Assembly: GCA_022616415.1 (NCBI GenBank)
Contig: JAKEEU010000337.1
Location: forward strand, 1-49,103
Reading direction: 5' to 3'
DNA from: Candidatus Zhuqueibacterota bacterium
GTDB lineage: Bacteria; Zhuqueibacterota; Zhuqueibacteria; Zhuqueibacterales; Zhuqueibacteraceae
DNA length: 49,103 bases
Position 1 is the first letter of the stretch, and each line of letters starts with the position of its first letter. Under the pieces are notes generated by a model. That model saw only the letters and a list, made by a program, of their open reading frames with translations, did no database searches and was not told where the DNA came from. Below, in pieces: positions 41,138 through 48,939 of this stretch. The position numbers and the translations under genes were made by a program.

Positions 41138-42655
41138 ATGAACAACGAATTTCAAAAATACGAAAGCCTGTTTGAATTGGCAGCCATTCTCGGCCAGCAG
41201 AATGAGTTCGAGGAGATTCTCCGCGTCGTCTCGCTGAAGGCCTCCACCTTGTTCGATGCGGAAATGGCCTCGATCATGATGGTCAATCCCAAGACGCAGC
41301 ACACGATTAAAACCATCATAAAAGAGGGCAAAGAAATCGACCGCAAGCCTTATCAGCTCGCGGAGACCAATGCCATCGGCTGGGTGATGGTGAATAAGCA
41401 GCCCTTTTTGAGCACCGATGTCCGAACCGATGCCCGTTTCCACAAAGATATTTTTGAGAAAACTTCCGCCGTGCATTCGGTGATGTGTGTTGCGTTGCAA
41501 TGCGAAGGCATGGTGATCGGCTATTTGTTGGTGATGAACAAATGCGATGGCGGCGCCTTTGACGAAGCGGCGCTGCATCTGCTCGAGAAAATGGCGGCCA
41601 TCGCTGCGCCATTCTTGAGCAATGTCCAAAAGATTCAGGAGTATTTCGCCGCGCCGTTGCCCGAAGCCGCGCTTTTGAACAAATATGAGCCGTTAGGTTT
41701 ATTAGGCAAAAGCAAGCCATTTATCGAGCTGCTCAAAGCCATCGAAGCCGCGGCGCGGTGCGACGTGCGTGTGCTGTTGGAAGGCAAAACCGGTACGGGC
41801 AAAGAGCTCGTGGCGCGTGCGATTCACCGGTTGAGCGAGCGCAGCGCGCAGCCCTTTGTTGCCCTCGACTGCGGCGCGATTCCACAAAACTTGATTGAAA
41901 GCGAGCTCTTCGGACACGTAAAGGGCGCCTTCACCGGCGCCACACGTGATCGCACCGGCCTGATCATGGAAGCCCATCAAGGCACCTTGTTCATGGACGA
42001 AATTGCGAACCTGCCGCTGGAGATGCAGGCCAAGCTCATGCGCGTCTTGCAAGAAGACGAGGTGCGGCCGGTAGGCAGCAATCGCAGCCATAAAGTCGAT
42101 GTGCGCATCATCTCAGCCTCGAGCGTACCGCTGCGCGATCTCGTGGCGCAGCAAAAATTTCGCGAGGATTTATACTACCGCTTGCTGGTTTACCCGATTC
42201 AGATTCCCTCGCTCGAGGAACGACGCGAAGATATTCCGCTGCTCGCTGAGCATTTCCTCAAAAATTTCGCCAAGCAACAACGCAAGCCGGCGCAGTCTTT
42301 TGACGAGACCATGCTGGCATTCTTGGAACAGCGCTCGTGGCCGGGCAATATCCGCGAGCTGGAAAATTTTGTCGAGCGGCTCGTGGCGTTCGCGCCGGAA
42401 GATGCGCTCATCTTGGATGCTTCAACGCTGCCGCCAGGAATAAAGGATGAAATTGAGCGCTTTCACGCCGCGAAAACCTCCGGTGACTCGCCGCGTTCTT
42501 TAAACGCGCGTCTGCAAAAGTATGAAGAAGAACTGTTACGGCAGGCGCTGGTCGAGCACAACTGGCATCAATCGCGCGCCGCCAAGGCGCTGGAGATTCC
42601 GGAGCAGACGCTGCGCTATAAAATGAACAAGCTCGGAATCGTGAAGCCGCAATAG
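41138..42655 (+). CDS. GAF-domain sigma-54-dependent transcription activator
   Basis: 505 residues from the ATG at 41138. A GAF sensor domain occupies residues ~10-165 (FDAEMASIMMVNPKTQ, SVMCVALQCEGMVIGYLLVMNK); there is no receiver domain. The AAA+ core has Walker A EGKTGTGKE (~215-223), the sigma-54 contact loop GAFTGA at 263-268, Walker B TLFMDE (283-288), and FREDLYYRLLVYPIQIP with the arginine finger region. The C-terminus is a Fis-type helix-turn-helix (EHNWHQSRAAKALEIPEQTLRYKMNKLGI). It lies behind the kinase array and in front of a gene with a sigma-54-type promoter, so it may control that gene and be a target of the kinases; both are inference. Confidence 0.92.
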   Translation: MNNEFQKYESLFELAAILGQQNEFEEILRVVSLKASTLFDAEMASIMMVNPKTQHTIKTIIKEGKEIDRKPYQLAETNAIGWVMVNKQPFLSTDVRTDARFHKDIFEKTSAVHSVMCVALQCEGMVIGYLLVMNKCDGGAFDEAALHLLEKMAAIAAPFLSNVQKIQEYFAAPLPEAALLNKYEPLGLLGKSKPFIELLKAIEAAARCDVRVLLEGKTGTGKELVARAIHRLSERSAQPFVALDCGAIPQNLIESELFGHVKGAFTGATRDRTGLIMEAHQGTLFMDEIANLPLEMQAKLMRVLQEDEVRPVGSNRSHKVDVRIISASSVPLRDLVAQQKFREDLYYRLLVYPIQIPSLEERREDIPLLAEHFLKNFAKQQRKPAQSFDETMLAFLEQRSWPGNIRELENFVERLVAFAPEDALILDASTLPPGIKDEIERFHAAKTSGDSPRSLNARLQKYEEELLRQALVEHNWHQSRAAKALEIPEQTLRYKMNKLGIVKPQ

Positions 42656-42660
42656 AATAA

Positions 42661-42733
42661 GGCAAAACGATTTGGGGCAAAACTATTTAAAAAAGCCTTT
42701 GAGATTAATTGTTCTGCCCTAAATAGTCTTGCC
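42661..42733. repeat. Hairpin of 15-bp units after the sigma-54 activator
   Basis: Left arm 42661-42690 begins GGCAAAACGATTTGG and continues GGCAAAACTATTTAA. Right arm 42704-42733, in reverse complement, reads GGCAAGACTATTTAG then GGCAGAACAATTAAT. The same double unit forms the 3' end of the PfkB gene at 4640-4676. Confidence 0.65.
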
Positions 42734-42881
42734 TTTCGCCGTTTTCTGCGATTTTCCCCCGCCTTTCGTAATTTCCTGCGATTCTTTCCTCGATCATCCC
42801 ACCAAATTCTGATCAGCCGAGTCCGGCTCATTTCCTCATAATCCAGGCCCTTAGCCCCACTCGCCTTTTCCCGCACTCATT

Positions 42882-42897
42882 TTGGCACTTCCTTTGA
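42882..42897 (+). promoter_or_regulatory. Candidate sigma-54 promoter (-24/-12)
   Basis: TTGGCAC at 42882-42888, 5 bp, then TTGA at 42894-42897. Only the -12 C (here A) departs from TGGCAC-N5-TTGC. Spacing is right, and the start site would lie near 42909, upstream of a good AGGAGGT site at 42921 and the ATG at 42936. The gene just upstream encodes a sigma-54 activator. Confidence 0.5.
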
Positions 42898-42935
42898 CTT
42901 TCTCTTTTGCGAAATCGACAAGGAGGTAAGCCCGT

Positions 42936-44033
42936 ATGAAAAAGACGAACACCATCATCATAGCAGTTTTGACGGCGATTTTCATGTTATCATCCTCTGG
43001 CGTTAGCCAGGTTGCAATTGTTCCGGATAAAATTGCAGCGTTTAATGCGTTGCTTCGCGATCTCGATCTGAACGAAGAGACACAAAATGGGTATGCGATT
43101 ACAGAAGCCGAATACGAGCAGCTCAAAACCGCTTGGAAAGGCCTTCCACACCTTGACAAGCTCCAACTGCTGCATGGCTCTGGCTGCATGTTTTGGACTG
43201 GCACCTTTGTCATGGCGCTTCTCTACGATTTGAATAACGACATGGACCGGGAGGCGCACATCAACAATCTGGCGGGCTATGGTCGAGCACAAGGCCTTTC
43301 GCTCACCCTCAGCCGGTACAATAGCCCCGTGACCTTAACAACAGCACGTAAAACGCTGGCGGATCTTCTCCACAAGGGATCGAGCATGTTCGGCGACAGC
43401 GGGCTGAGGATTACTGAAGAAATCAAAACACAGGCTAACGAACGCGCCGGGCACGAGGCACGGCAGCGGCTCGAAAAATGGGAGCAGTTGATTAACGATT
43501 ACCAAAACCGCTCGAATATGGACAAGCTCAAGGCTGTCAACGAGTTCTTTAATCGGCACATTATCGCGAGAGCCGACAAGGGAACAGAAAAGGGATACGA
43601 TTACTGGCAGTCACCCATTGAAACTCTCGTCAGGGGCATTGGTGACTGCGACGATTTTGCGATGGCCAAATATGTCTCGCTGAGGCTTTTGGGGATTCCG
43701 CCTGAGCAGTTGCGTGTGGCCGTGGTTGAATATCCCCTCATTGGCGGGCATGCTGTGCTACTCTTCTTTCCGCCTAACGAGAAGGATCCTTGGGTGCTCG
43801 ACAATCTGACCTTCAAGTATAATGGATTGACTGACAGCCATGTCCTGCGGCTGAGCGAACGGGTGATCCGCCACAAGATAAAACCGCTTGGGGGCATCAA
43901 TGAAAACTGTTTGACGGAATTTCGAGGAGGGCTGAACGAAAAAGTAACGAGCACCGATCCGCGCCATAGTTCTCACAAGTTTGGTACAGCGCTCATGAAC
44001 TCACAAAGAGTGTTGCCGCAAACACGTGGATAA
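42936..44033 (+). CDS. Exported transglutaminase-like cysteine protease (BTLCP/LapG-like)
   Basis: 365 residues with a Sec signal (IIIAVLTAIFMLSSSGVSQ). The C-terminal half (about 195-300) is the bacterial transglutaminase-like cysteine proteinase domain: KLKAVNEFFNRHII, YWQSPIETLVRGIGDCDDFAMAKY with nucleophile C238, GHAVLLF with H272, and WVLDNLTF with D289. LapG proteases of this family cleave surface adhesins. Residues ~25-190 are an extra N-terminal domain I do not recognise. A strong AGGAGGT site and a sigma-54-like promoter precede the gene; a terminator follows it. Confidence 0.82.
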   Translation: MKKTNTIIIAVLTAIFMLSSSGVSQVAIVPDKIAAFNALLRDLDLNEETQNGYAITEAEYEQLKTAWKGLPHLDKLQLLHGSGCMFWTGTFVMALLYDLNNDMDREAHINNLAGYGRAQGLSLTLSRYNSPVTLTTARKTLADLLHKGSSMFGDSGLRITEEIKTQANERAGHEARQRLEKWEQLINDYQNRSNMDKLKAVNEFFNRHIIARADKGTEKGYDYWQSPIETLVRGIGDCDDFAMAKYVSLRLLGIPPEQLRVAVVEYPLIGGHAVLLFFPPNEKDPWVLDNLTFKYNGLTDSHVLRLSERVIRHKIKPLGGINENCLTEFRGGLNEKVTSTDPRHSSHKFGTALMNSQRVLPQTRG

Positions 44034-44081
44034 ATTCATAAGTGAACTCAACATTGGCCAGTCCGCTTCACTGGCACAAGG

Positions 44082-44116
44082 AAAAGGCGATTCCGCATGG
44101 CCGGGATCGCCTTTTT
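44082..44116 (+). terminator. Rho-independent terminator after the LapG-like gene
   Basis: Stem AAAAGGCGAT at 44082 pairs with ATCGCCTTTTT at 44106, with an inner CCGCATGGCCGG, followed by a T-run. It is 48 bp past the stop codon. Confidence 0.8.
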
Positions 44117-44123
44117 GTTTGCA

Positions 44124-44213
44124 GGCCAATGGGTTCAGTTGCCGGCATCAAATCGAGTACGCGACCGGGAAAAAAGCGCAGCATGCCATACAAATTTTGG
44201 CGGAAGCGCTTTG
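44124..44213 (+). repeat. Right direct repeat of the island
   Basis: Copy of 27021-27110, 9 differences in 90 bp, starting GGCCAATGGG just behind the terminator and ending at GCGCTTTG. Five changes are silent and the others give H to Y, R to K and V to A, a pattern of selected rather than random drift. Confidence 0.85.
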
Positions 44214-44217
44214 CTGA
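44125..44217 (+). pseudogene. Orphan C-terminus of an FAD/Fe-S oxidoreductase gene
   Basis: The frame ANGFSCRHQIEYATGKK...QHAIQILAEALC and a stop matches the last ~30 residues of the oxidoreductase at 24217-27120. The remaining ~935 codons are absent. No start belongs to it; a 63-codon open frame arises only by chance extension into the terminator region. Confidence 0.8.
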
Positions 44218-44335
44218 GGTTTTGGCAAAAGGCCAAGATTTGAAACGACATACAATATATTGAAGTTATAAACTTATCAGCATACAGCTTATTGTATTAA
44301 AATTTTTTTTCAAAACTATGAACTTTTTACGAGAG

Positions 44336-44362
44336 ACGCTTTGTTAAAAGCGTAATTTTTTT
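44336..44362 (+). terminator. Rho-independent terminator
   Basis: Stem ACGCTTT at 44336-44342, loop GTTA, stem AAAGCGT at 44347-44353, then AATTTTTTT. It would end transcription reading out of the region on the left, possibly the original terminator of the oxidoreductase gene before island insertion. Confidence 0.65.
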
Positions 44363-44480
44363 GTAAAATTTAAAATAAGCAATAGCAGAATAGTTACAGT
44401 TTTTTTACATTTCGTGGGTTTGATGCCGGAACAGATTATTCCAACTGCGCGTATGTTAAGCCAATGTTAAGAGAATATTA

Positions 44481-44536
44481 AACTCGAATAAATTTTTTTA
44501 TTCGAGTTGACACACGTTTATTTTTTATTATATTAT
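44481..44536 (+). promoter_or_regulatory. Sigma-70 promoter overlapped by a perfect palindrome
   Basis: TTGACA at 44507-44512 and TATATT at 44529-44534 (16 bp) or TATTAT at 44531-44536 (18 bp) form a good promoter for the CHAD gene. The palindrome AACTCGAATAAA (44481-44492), 4 bp, TTTATTCGAGTT (44497-44508) abuts and shares 2 bp with the -35 box, so it could be an operator. Confidence 0.6.
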
Positions 44537-44581
44537 CCTTGCCTAACGCGGACGCATGGGCGAACGCGGATGTCACCGTCT

Positions 44582-44606
44582 CGCATGGTTGAACTGCAAC
44601 CATGCG
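44582..44606 (+). repeat. Perfect hairpin in the CHAD leader
   Basis: CGCATGGTTG, loop AACTG, CAACCATGCG. It sits about 45 bp after the -10 box and would be in the mRNA leader. No T-run follows; it may protect or regulate the transcript. Confidence 0.6.
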
Positions 44607-44684
44607 GGAAAAATCTTGGCTTTCAAGAAACTTGAAGTTTCTTTATCCGCGTCCGTCGATGAAGTTCGCGGCAAAATACCGCCA

Positions 44685-45692
44685 ATGTCCACGAACAATT
44701 CTAATGTGGCGCCGCCGGTTGTGTTGACGCCGCAAACGGCGCCGCGTCTTTGTGCCCGCCAGCTCATTCTCGAGCGGGTGGCACAATTGGCGCAACACGA
44801 GGCCGGCACGCGCGACGGAGAAGATATTGAGGCGCTGCACGACATGCGCGTGGCTTCGCGGCGTTTGCGCGAAGCGCTGGAGATTTTCCAGTTTTGTTTT
44901 TCGCCGAAAGTTTATGATCGCCTTTACGAGCGGGCCCATCGCGTGACGCGCGCACTCGGCCACGCCCGCAATGCGGATGTGGCAGTGGCGTATTTTTCCG
45001 GACTGCTGCCGGACAGCGGGGATTTGCTCGAGCAAGTTGCGTTGCAGGATATTCTGCGCCGGCTGGCGAAACAACAAAAAAGCCAACGCGCGACGATGCA
45101 GAGCGAATTGGACAAGGTGAAGCCCTCAGCACTCCCATCTCGGTTTGCAAAAGCTTTCGATATGCCGGCACAAAACTCTTCAGCTCGTTTGCGGGGTCCA
45201 CGCACCGCTTTGACATTAGCCCGGCGGCTATTCGCCCAAAGGTTGCGCGACGTTTTCGCTTGTCACCGTGCGATTACCGGGGAAGATGACGTTGAAGGCT
45301 TGCACAAACTGCGCATCGCCGTCAAAAAGCTGCGATACGCGATCGAAACGCTGGATTTTGCCGCCGGTGAAAATGCCAAAGAAAATCTCCGCTTCTTTAA
45401 AAAGCTCCAAACCGTGCTGGGTGATTTGCACGATTGCGACGTTTTTATCGAGATGGCCAGCAAACGCGCGAACAAATTGCAAAAGCAAAGTTTTGCCACA
45501 CATTTGCAAAACGGTTATCAAATCGTTTTGGCAAAAATTGCCGTGCAGCGGCGCGATTTTTATGCGGATTACTTCAAGCTGTTTGGCCATGCTAGAATTC
45601 AGGAATGGCGAGCGCTCGTGGTGCCGCCACCGCAGCCCCAAATTTTAAAGCAAACTTTAGCACCCACGAAATTAGAAATACCACTGAATTGA
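44685..45692 (+). CDS. CHAD domain protein
   Basis: 335 residues from the ATG at 44685 (MSTNNSN); an earlier ATG at 44556 would place the leader hairpin inside the gene and add no conserved part. The CHAD domain is a helical bundle with conserved His and basic residues that binds polyphosphate: ALHDMRVASRRLREALEIFQFCF, HRVTRALGHARNADVAVAYF, and the second half LHKLRIAVKKLRYAIETLDF and LQTVLGDLHDCDVFIEMA. Both halves show the HxxR(V/I)xxK(K/R)LR(Y/E) pattern. Next come Ppx/GppA and two kinases, fitting a role at polyphosphate granules. Confidence 0.9.
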   Translation: MSTNNSNVAPPVVLTPQTAPRLCARQLILERVAQLAQHEAGTRDGEDIEALHDMRVASRRLREALEIFQFCFSPKVYDRLYERAHRVTRALGHARNADVAVAYFSGLLPDSGDLLEQVALQDILRRLAKQQKSQRATMQSELDKVKPSALPSRFAKAFDMPAQNSSARLRGPRTALTLARRLFAQRLRDVFACHRAITGEDDVEGLHKLRIAVKKLRYAIETLDFAAGENAKENLRFFKKLQTVLGDLHDCDVFIEMASKRANKLQKQSFATHLQNGYQIVLAKIAVQRRDFYADYFKLFGHARIQEWRALVVPPPQPQILKQTLAPTKLEIPLN

Positions 45693-45709
45693 TATTCATA
45701 TAAAAACTA

Positions 45710-47269
45710 ATGAAATCCAATCGACTTGCTGCCATCGATATCGGCACCAACTCCATACGCTCGATCATCGTCGACGTCGACGGCAAAAAACAAATCCGGG
45801 TGTTGGACGATGAGAAAGAGACCACGCGCCTCGGCGAGGGCATGGGAAAAAGCCCCCGGCTCTCGCGCGAGGCCATGCAGCGCGCCGTTCGCGTGCTGCA
45901 GCGTATGACCGACATCGTGCGCGGCTTCGGCGTGCGAAAAATGCAGGCTGTCGCCACCAGCGCCGTTCGCGAAGCGCAAAATCGCGATTTTTTTTTGCGC
46001 CGGGTGGAAAATGAAGTCGGCCTCAAAGTGCGCGTCATTTCCGCCGAAGAGGAAGCGTGGCTGGCGTTTTTGAGCATGCTGAATCACTTCGACCTCGACG
46101 AGCAGCGCTTTTTCGGCTTTGACATCGGCGGCGGCAGCGCCGTGCTGATTTTCGGGATCGGCAACCACGTGGAGAACATTCATTGTCTTCCGCTCGGCGC
46201 GGTTCGGCTCACCGAAAAGTTTCTGCATAGCGATCCGGTTTCCGATGCTGAGCTCAAAGAGATGCGCAAGCACATCAAGCAGCATCTGTTGCCGATCCGC
46301 AACGCTGGCAAGGCCGGTGCGCAAATGTTAATCGGCAGCGGCGGCACGATGACGACGCTCGCCGAGCTGCACAAAGCCTTGCAGCGGGAAAAATATGCCG
46401 GCGTGCACGGCTACGAGCTGAACCGGGCACAAGTCCAGCACGTGCTCGATGTGCTGCGCCGCAAAACTTTGAAAGAGCGGCGCGCCATGCCGGGGCTGAA
46501 TTCGGACCGCGCCGACATTATCGTGGCGGGGGTCACGGTCGTCAATCAAGTGATGAAAGTCTTCGATCTGAACGTCTTGAAAGTCAGCGATCGCGGCATT
46601 CGCGAAGGCTTGATTTTGCAAATGATCACCGGCGATTCGGTTCTGGACAATAAACGCACGTTGACCAAATATCCAGCCGCCAGCCGGCGTGAGAGCGTGC
46701 GAGCTTTTGCCGAGTCTTGCCGCTACGAGGCGCCGCATTCACTGCACGTCACCAAACTGGCGCTGCGCATTTTCGATCAGCTCTTTCCGCCGGAAAAAAA
46801 AGCCGTCGCTGACGCGCGCGATTTGCTGGAAGCGGCAAGCGTTCTGCACGACGTCGGCTATTACATCAATTATACCCGCCATCACAAGCACAGCTACCAT
46901 CTGATCGTGCATTCGCATCTCGTCGGCTTTTCCCCGCGCGAGATCGCCATCATCGCCAACGTGGCGCGCTACCATCGCCGGGCCGAGCCGTACAAAAAGC
47001 ACGAAAACTTCGCGGCGTTGAGCCGGCCCGATCGCAAGCTGGCGCTGAAGCTGAGCGCCATTTTGCGCCTGGCCGACGGCCTCGACCGCAGCCACAGCCA
47101 GCGCATTCAGGACGTGCGCTGCGAAAAACGCCAGAAGCGGCTGACGCTGTATCTCGCCTCCGACAAAGACATCGAAATCGAGATTTGGGGCGCCAAGCAA
47201 AAAGCCGAGCTTTTTGAAAAAGTCTTCAAAACCAAATTGGAATACAAACACGTGAGGAGAAAAACATGA
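45710..47269 (+). CDS. ppx: Ppx/GppA phosphatase with C-terminal HD domain
   Basis: 519 residues. Phosphate-binding ASKHA-fold part: LAAIDIGTNSIRSIIVDVDG at the start, SAVREAQNRDFFLRRVENEVGLKVRVISAEEEAWLAF, FGFDIGGGSAVLIFG and LIGSGGTMTTLAELH. From ~350 a second domain has the HD signature, ASVLHDVGYYINYTRHHKHSYHLIVHS. The enzyme should hydrolyse polyphosphate ends or pppGpp; the two activities cannot be told apart by sequence alone. It starts 17 bp after the CHAD gene and its TGA overlaps the next ATG (ATGATG), so they are co-translated. Confidence 0.9.
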   Translation: MKSNRLAAIDIGTNSIRSIIVDVDGKKQIRVLDDEKETTRLGEGMGKSPRLSREAMQRAVRVLQRMTDIVRGFGVRKMQAVATSAVREAQNRDFFLRRVENEVGLKVRVISAEEEAWLAFLSMLNHFDLDEQRFFGFDIGGGSAVLIFGIGNHVENIHCLPLGAVRLTEKFLHSDPVSDAELKEMRKHIKQHLLPIRNAGKAGAQMLIGSGGTMTTLAELHKALQREKYAGVHGYELNRAQVQHVLDVLRRKTLKERRAMPGLNSDRADIIVAGVTVVNQVMKVFDLNVLKVSDRGIREGLILQMITGDSVLDNKRTLTKYPAASRRESVRAFAESCRYEAPHSLHVTKLALRIFDQLFPPEKKAVADARDLLEAASVLHDVGYYINYTRHHKHSYHLIVHSHLVGFSPREIAIIANVARYHRRAEPYKKHENFAALSRPDRKLALKLSAILRLADGLDRSHSQRIQDVRCEKRQKRLTLYLASDKDIEIEIWGAKQKAELFEKVFKTKLEYKHVRRKT

Positions 47270-47967
47270 TGATGTTAGCTCGCAAACCCAAGGACATTCC
47301 CGGCAAGCTCATTGCGGTCGAGGGGTTGGATGGCTCCGGCAAGTCGACGCAAATTTATCTGGTCAAGCGTTGGCTCGAAATGCAAGACATGAAGGTCTTC
47401 TTCACGGAGTGGAACTCTTCGGCATTGGTGAAAAAAGTAACCAAGCTCGGCAAGAAGGAGCAACTGTTGACGCCGACGACGTTCAGCCTCATTCACTGCA
47501 CCGACTTTGCCGACCGCTACGAAAGGCAGATTTGGCCGCTGTTGCGCGCCGGGTTTATCGTGCTGGCCGATCGCTACATGTACACCGCTTTTGCGCGTGA
47601 CGTGGTGCGCGGCTGCAGCCATCGGTGGGTGCGCAATTTATATGGCTTCGCCGTGGAGCCGGATATCACGTTCTTCTTCAAAGTCCCGCTGGAGATCGCG
47701 TTGGATCGCATCCTTTCCGGCCGGCCCCAATTGAAGTATTTCGAGGCCGGCATGGATTTGGGGCTCTCGAATGATCCTTACGAGAGTTTCCGGCTGTTTC
47801 AGCAGCGCATTCACCAGCAATATGAAACGATGGAAGACATTTATCATTTTCACGTCATTGAGGCGACGCAGACCGTTGAGGAGCAGCAACAGGAAGTGCG
47901 CGACAATATTCTGGCGCAGCTCGATTTGCCTCGCTTTAAAAAACACGCGCGCATCAGAATGCTATAA
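47266..47967 (+). CDS. Divergent thymidylate-kinase-like P-loop protein 1
   Basis: 233 residues. TMK-type NMP kinase fold: P-loop EGLDGSGKST, a DRYMYTAFARDVVRG block in place of the DRY.dSs.AYQG of dTMP kinases, and EPDITFFFKVPLEIALDRI as the adenine/LID side. The Arg-rich LID and thymidine-specific residues differ, so dTMP may not be the substrate. It overlaps ppx by 4 bp. With the CHAD and Ppx genes, a role in polyphosphate or nucleotide signalling is likely but unproven. Confidence 0.72.
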   Translation: MMMLARKPKDIPGKLIAVEGLDGSGKSTQIYLVKRWLEMQDMKVFFTEWNSSALVKKVTKLGKKEQLLTPTTFSLIHCTDFADRYERQIWPLLRAGFIVLADRYMYTAFARDVVRGCSHRWVRNLYGFAVEPDITFFFKVPLEIALDRILSGRPQLKYFEAGMDLGLSNDPYESFRLFQQRIHQQYETMEDIYHFHVIEATQTVEEQQQEVRDNILAQLDLPRFKKHARIRML

Positions 47968-47983
47968 ATGTGTATGTTGTAAC

Positions 47984-48038
47984 CCAGTCGGCCCGACTGG
48001 ACCGCGCGTAACTTTACAGACCGGCGGTCTGTGTTACG
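47984..48038. repeat. Twin palindromes between the two TMK-like genes
   Basis: CCAGTCGGCCCGACTGG at 47984-48000 and ACAGACCGGCGGTCTGT at 48016-48032 followed by GTTACG. The second is the distant partner of 9273-9295, with compensating base changes. Confidence 0.65.
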
Positions 48039-48112
48039 AGTTTTTACGAACGACTCAAAAATCACTTTGGTCCAAAAAAACCCGTCTGAGGAAAGGCAGG
48101 GTAGGTGAGGAT

Positions 48113-48916
48113 ATGACCAAAAAATTTTTCGGTGAAGGGTTGCCCGGCGTGAATCTTGATGAGCTGCGTGGCAAGCTCATTGTGATTGAAGGCGCCGATG
48201 GCTCCGGGCGCTCGACGCAGATCGCGAATCTCACCGCATGGCTGGAGCGCCACGGCCATGCCATTGTGAATGTCGGGCTTAAGCGCAGCACGCTCGTCAG
48301 CGAGCCGTTGGACATCGCAAAAAAAGGCAACATTTTAAGCCCGACCACGCGCAGCTTGTTTTATGCGACGGATTTCGCCGACCAGTTGGAGCACATCATT
48401 ATTCCGGCGCTGAAATCCGGCTTCATCGTTTTGGCGGACCGCTATATTTATACGCTGATGGCGAGAGACATCGTCCGCGGCGCCGATCCCAACTGGGTGG
48501 AATCGCTTTATGGCATTGCCATCGTTCCGGAAGCCGTTTTCTATTTAAAGGTGAGTCCGCACTTGCTTGTCGAACGCAACTTCGAGAAGAACGTGGTGCT
48601 GGATTATTGGGAAAGCGGCATGGACATCGGCTTGTCTCGCGACATGCTCGAAAGTTTTCTGAAATATCAGAAATTGATTCAAACGGAATTTAGCCGCATG
48701 CAGCAGCGCTTCGGGTTTGAAGTCATCAACGGCCATCGCTCGCCGCGGGCGATCGCGCTCGATTTGCAAGCGCGCGTGTCCCGGCTGGTTGGCGGCATGC
48801 CGGCGCAAGAATCGTCGCGCCCCGTCGCTAAAGCAGCGAAGCCCAAAACCGGAAACGGCGTGTTCGAACCGAGACAGCGAATCACCATTTCTCACGCTAT
48901 TGCCGTTCAGCATTAG
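48113..48916 (+). CDS. Divergent thymidylate-kinase-like P-loop protein 2
   Basis: 267 residues from the ATG at 48113, with GGTGAGG before it. Paralogue of the previous gene: GADGSGRSTQ (P-loop, with Arg in place of the invariant-looking Lys), LADRYIYTLMARDIVRG, then YLKVSPHLLVERNFEKN and a ~45-residue C-terminal tail not found in paralogue 1. Replacement of the P-loop Lys by Arg should weaken catalysis, so this member may be a regulatory or non-catalytic partner. The gene ends the visible cluster; a terminator hairpin follows at 49021. Confidence 0.7.
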   Translation: MTKKFFGEGLPGVNLDELRGKLIVIEGADGSGRSTQIANLTAWLERHGHAIVNVGLKRSTLVSEPLDIAKKGNILSPTTRSLFYATDFADQLEHIIIPALKSGFIVLADRYIYTLMARDIVRGADPNWVESLYGIAIVPEAVFYLKVSPHLLVERNFEKNVVLDYWESGMDIGLSRDMLESFLKYQKLIQTEFSRMQQRFGFEVINGHRSPRAIALDLQARVSRLVGGMPAQESSRPVAKAAKPKTGNGVFEPRQRITISHAIAVQH

Positions 48917-48939
48917 AATTAAATCTTTGCAAAAAACTC

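Larger units (their letters stand above)
44218..44684 (+). other. 467-bp AT-rich intergenic region before the polyphosphate cluster
   Basis: No gene recognised. It contains a terminator (44336-44362), a palindrome overlapping a sigma-70 promoter (44481-44536) and a perfect GC-rich hairpin (44582-44606), each listed separately. Confidence 0.6.

Noticed and set aside
44026..44217. 63-codon frame after the LapG-like gene as a real small protein
   Set aside because: Its first half is the terminator region and its second half is the orphan end of an oxidoreductase gene.
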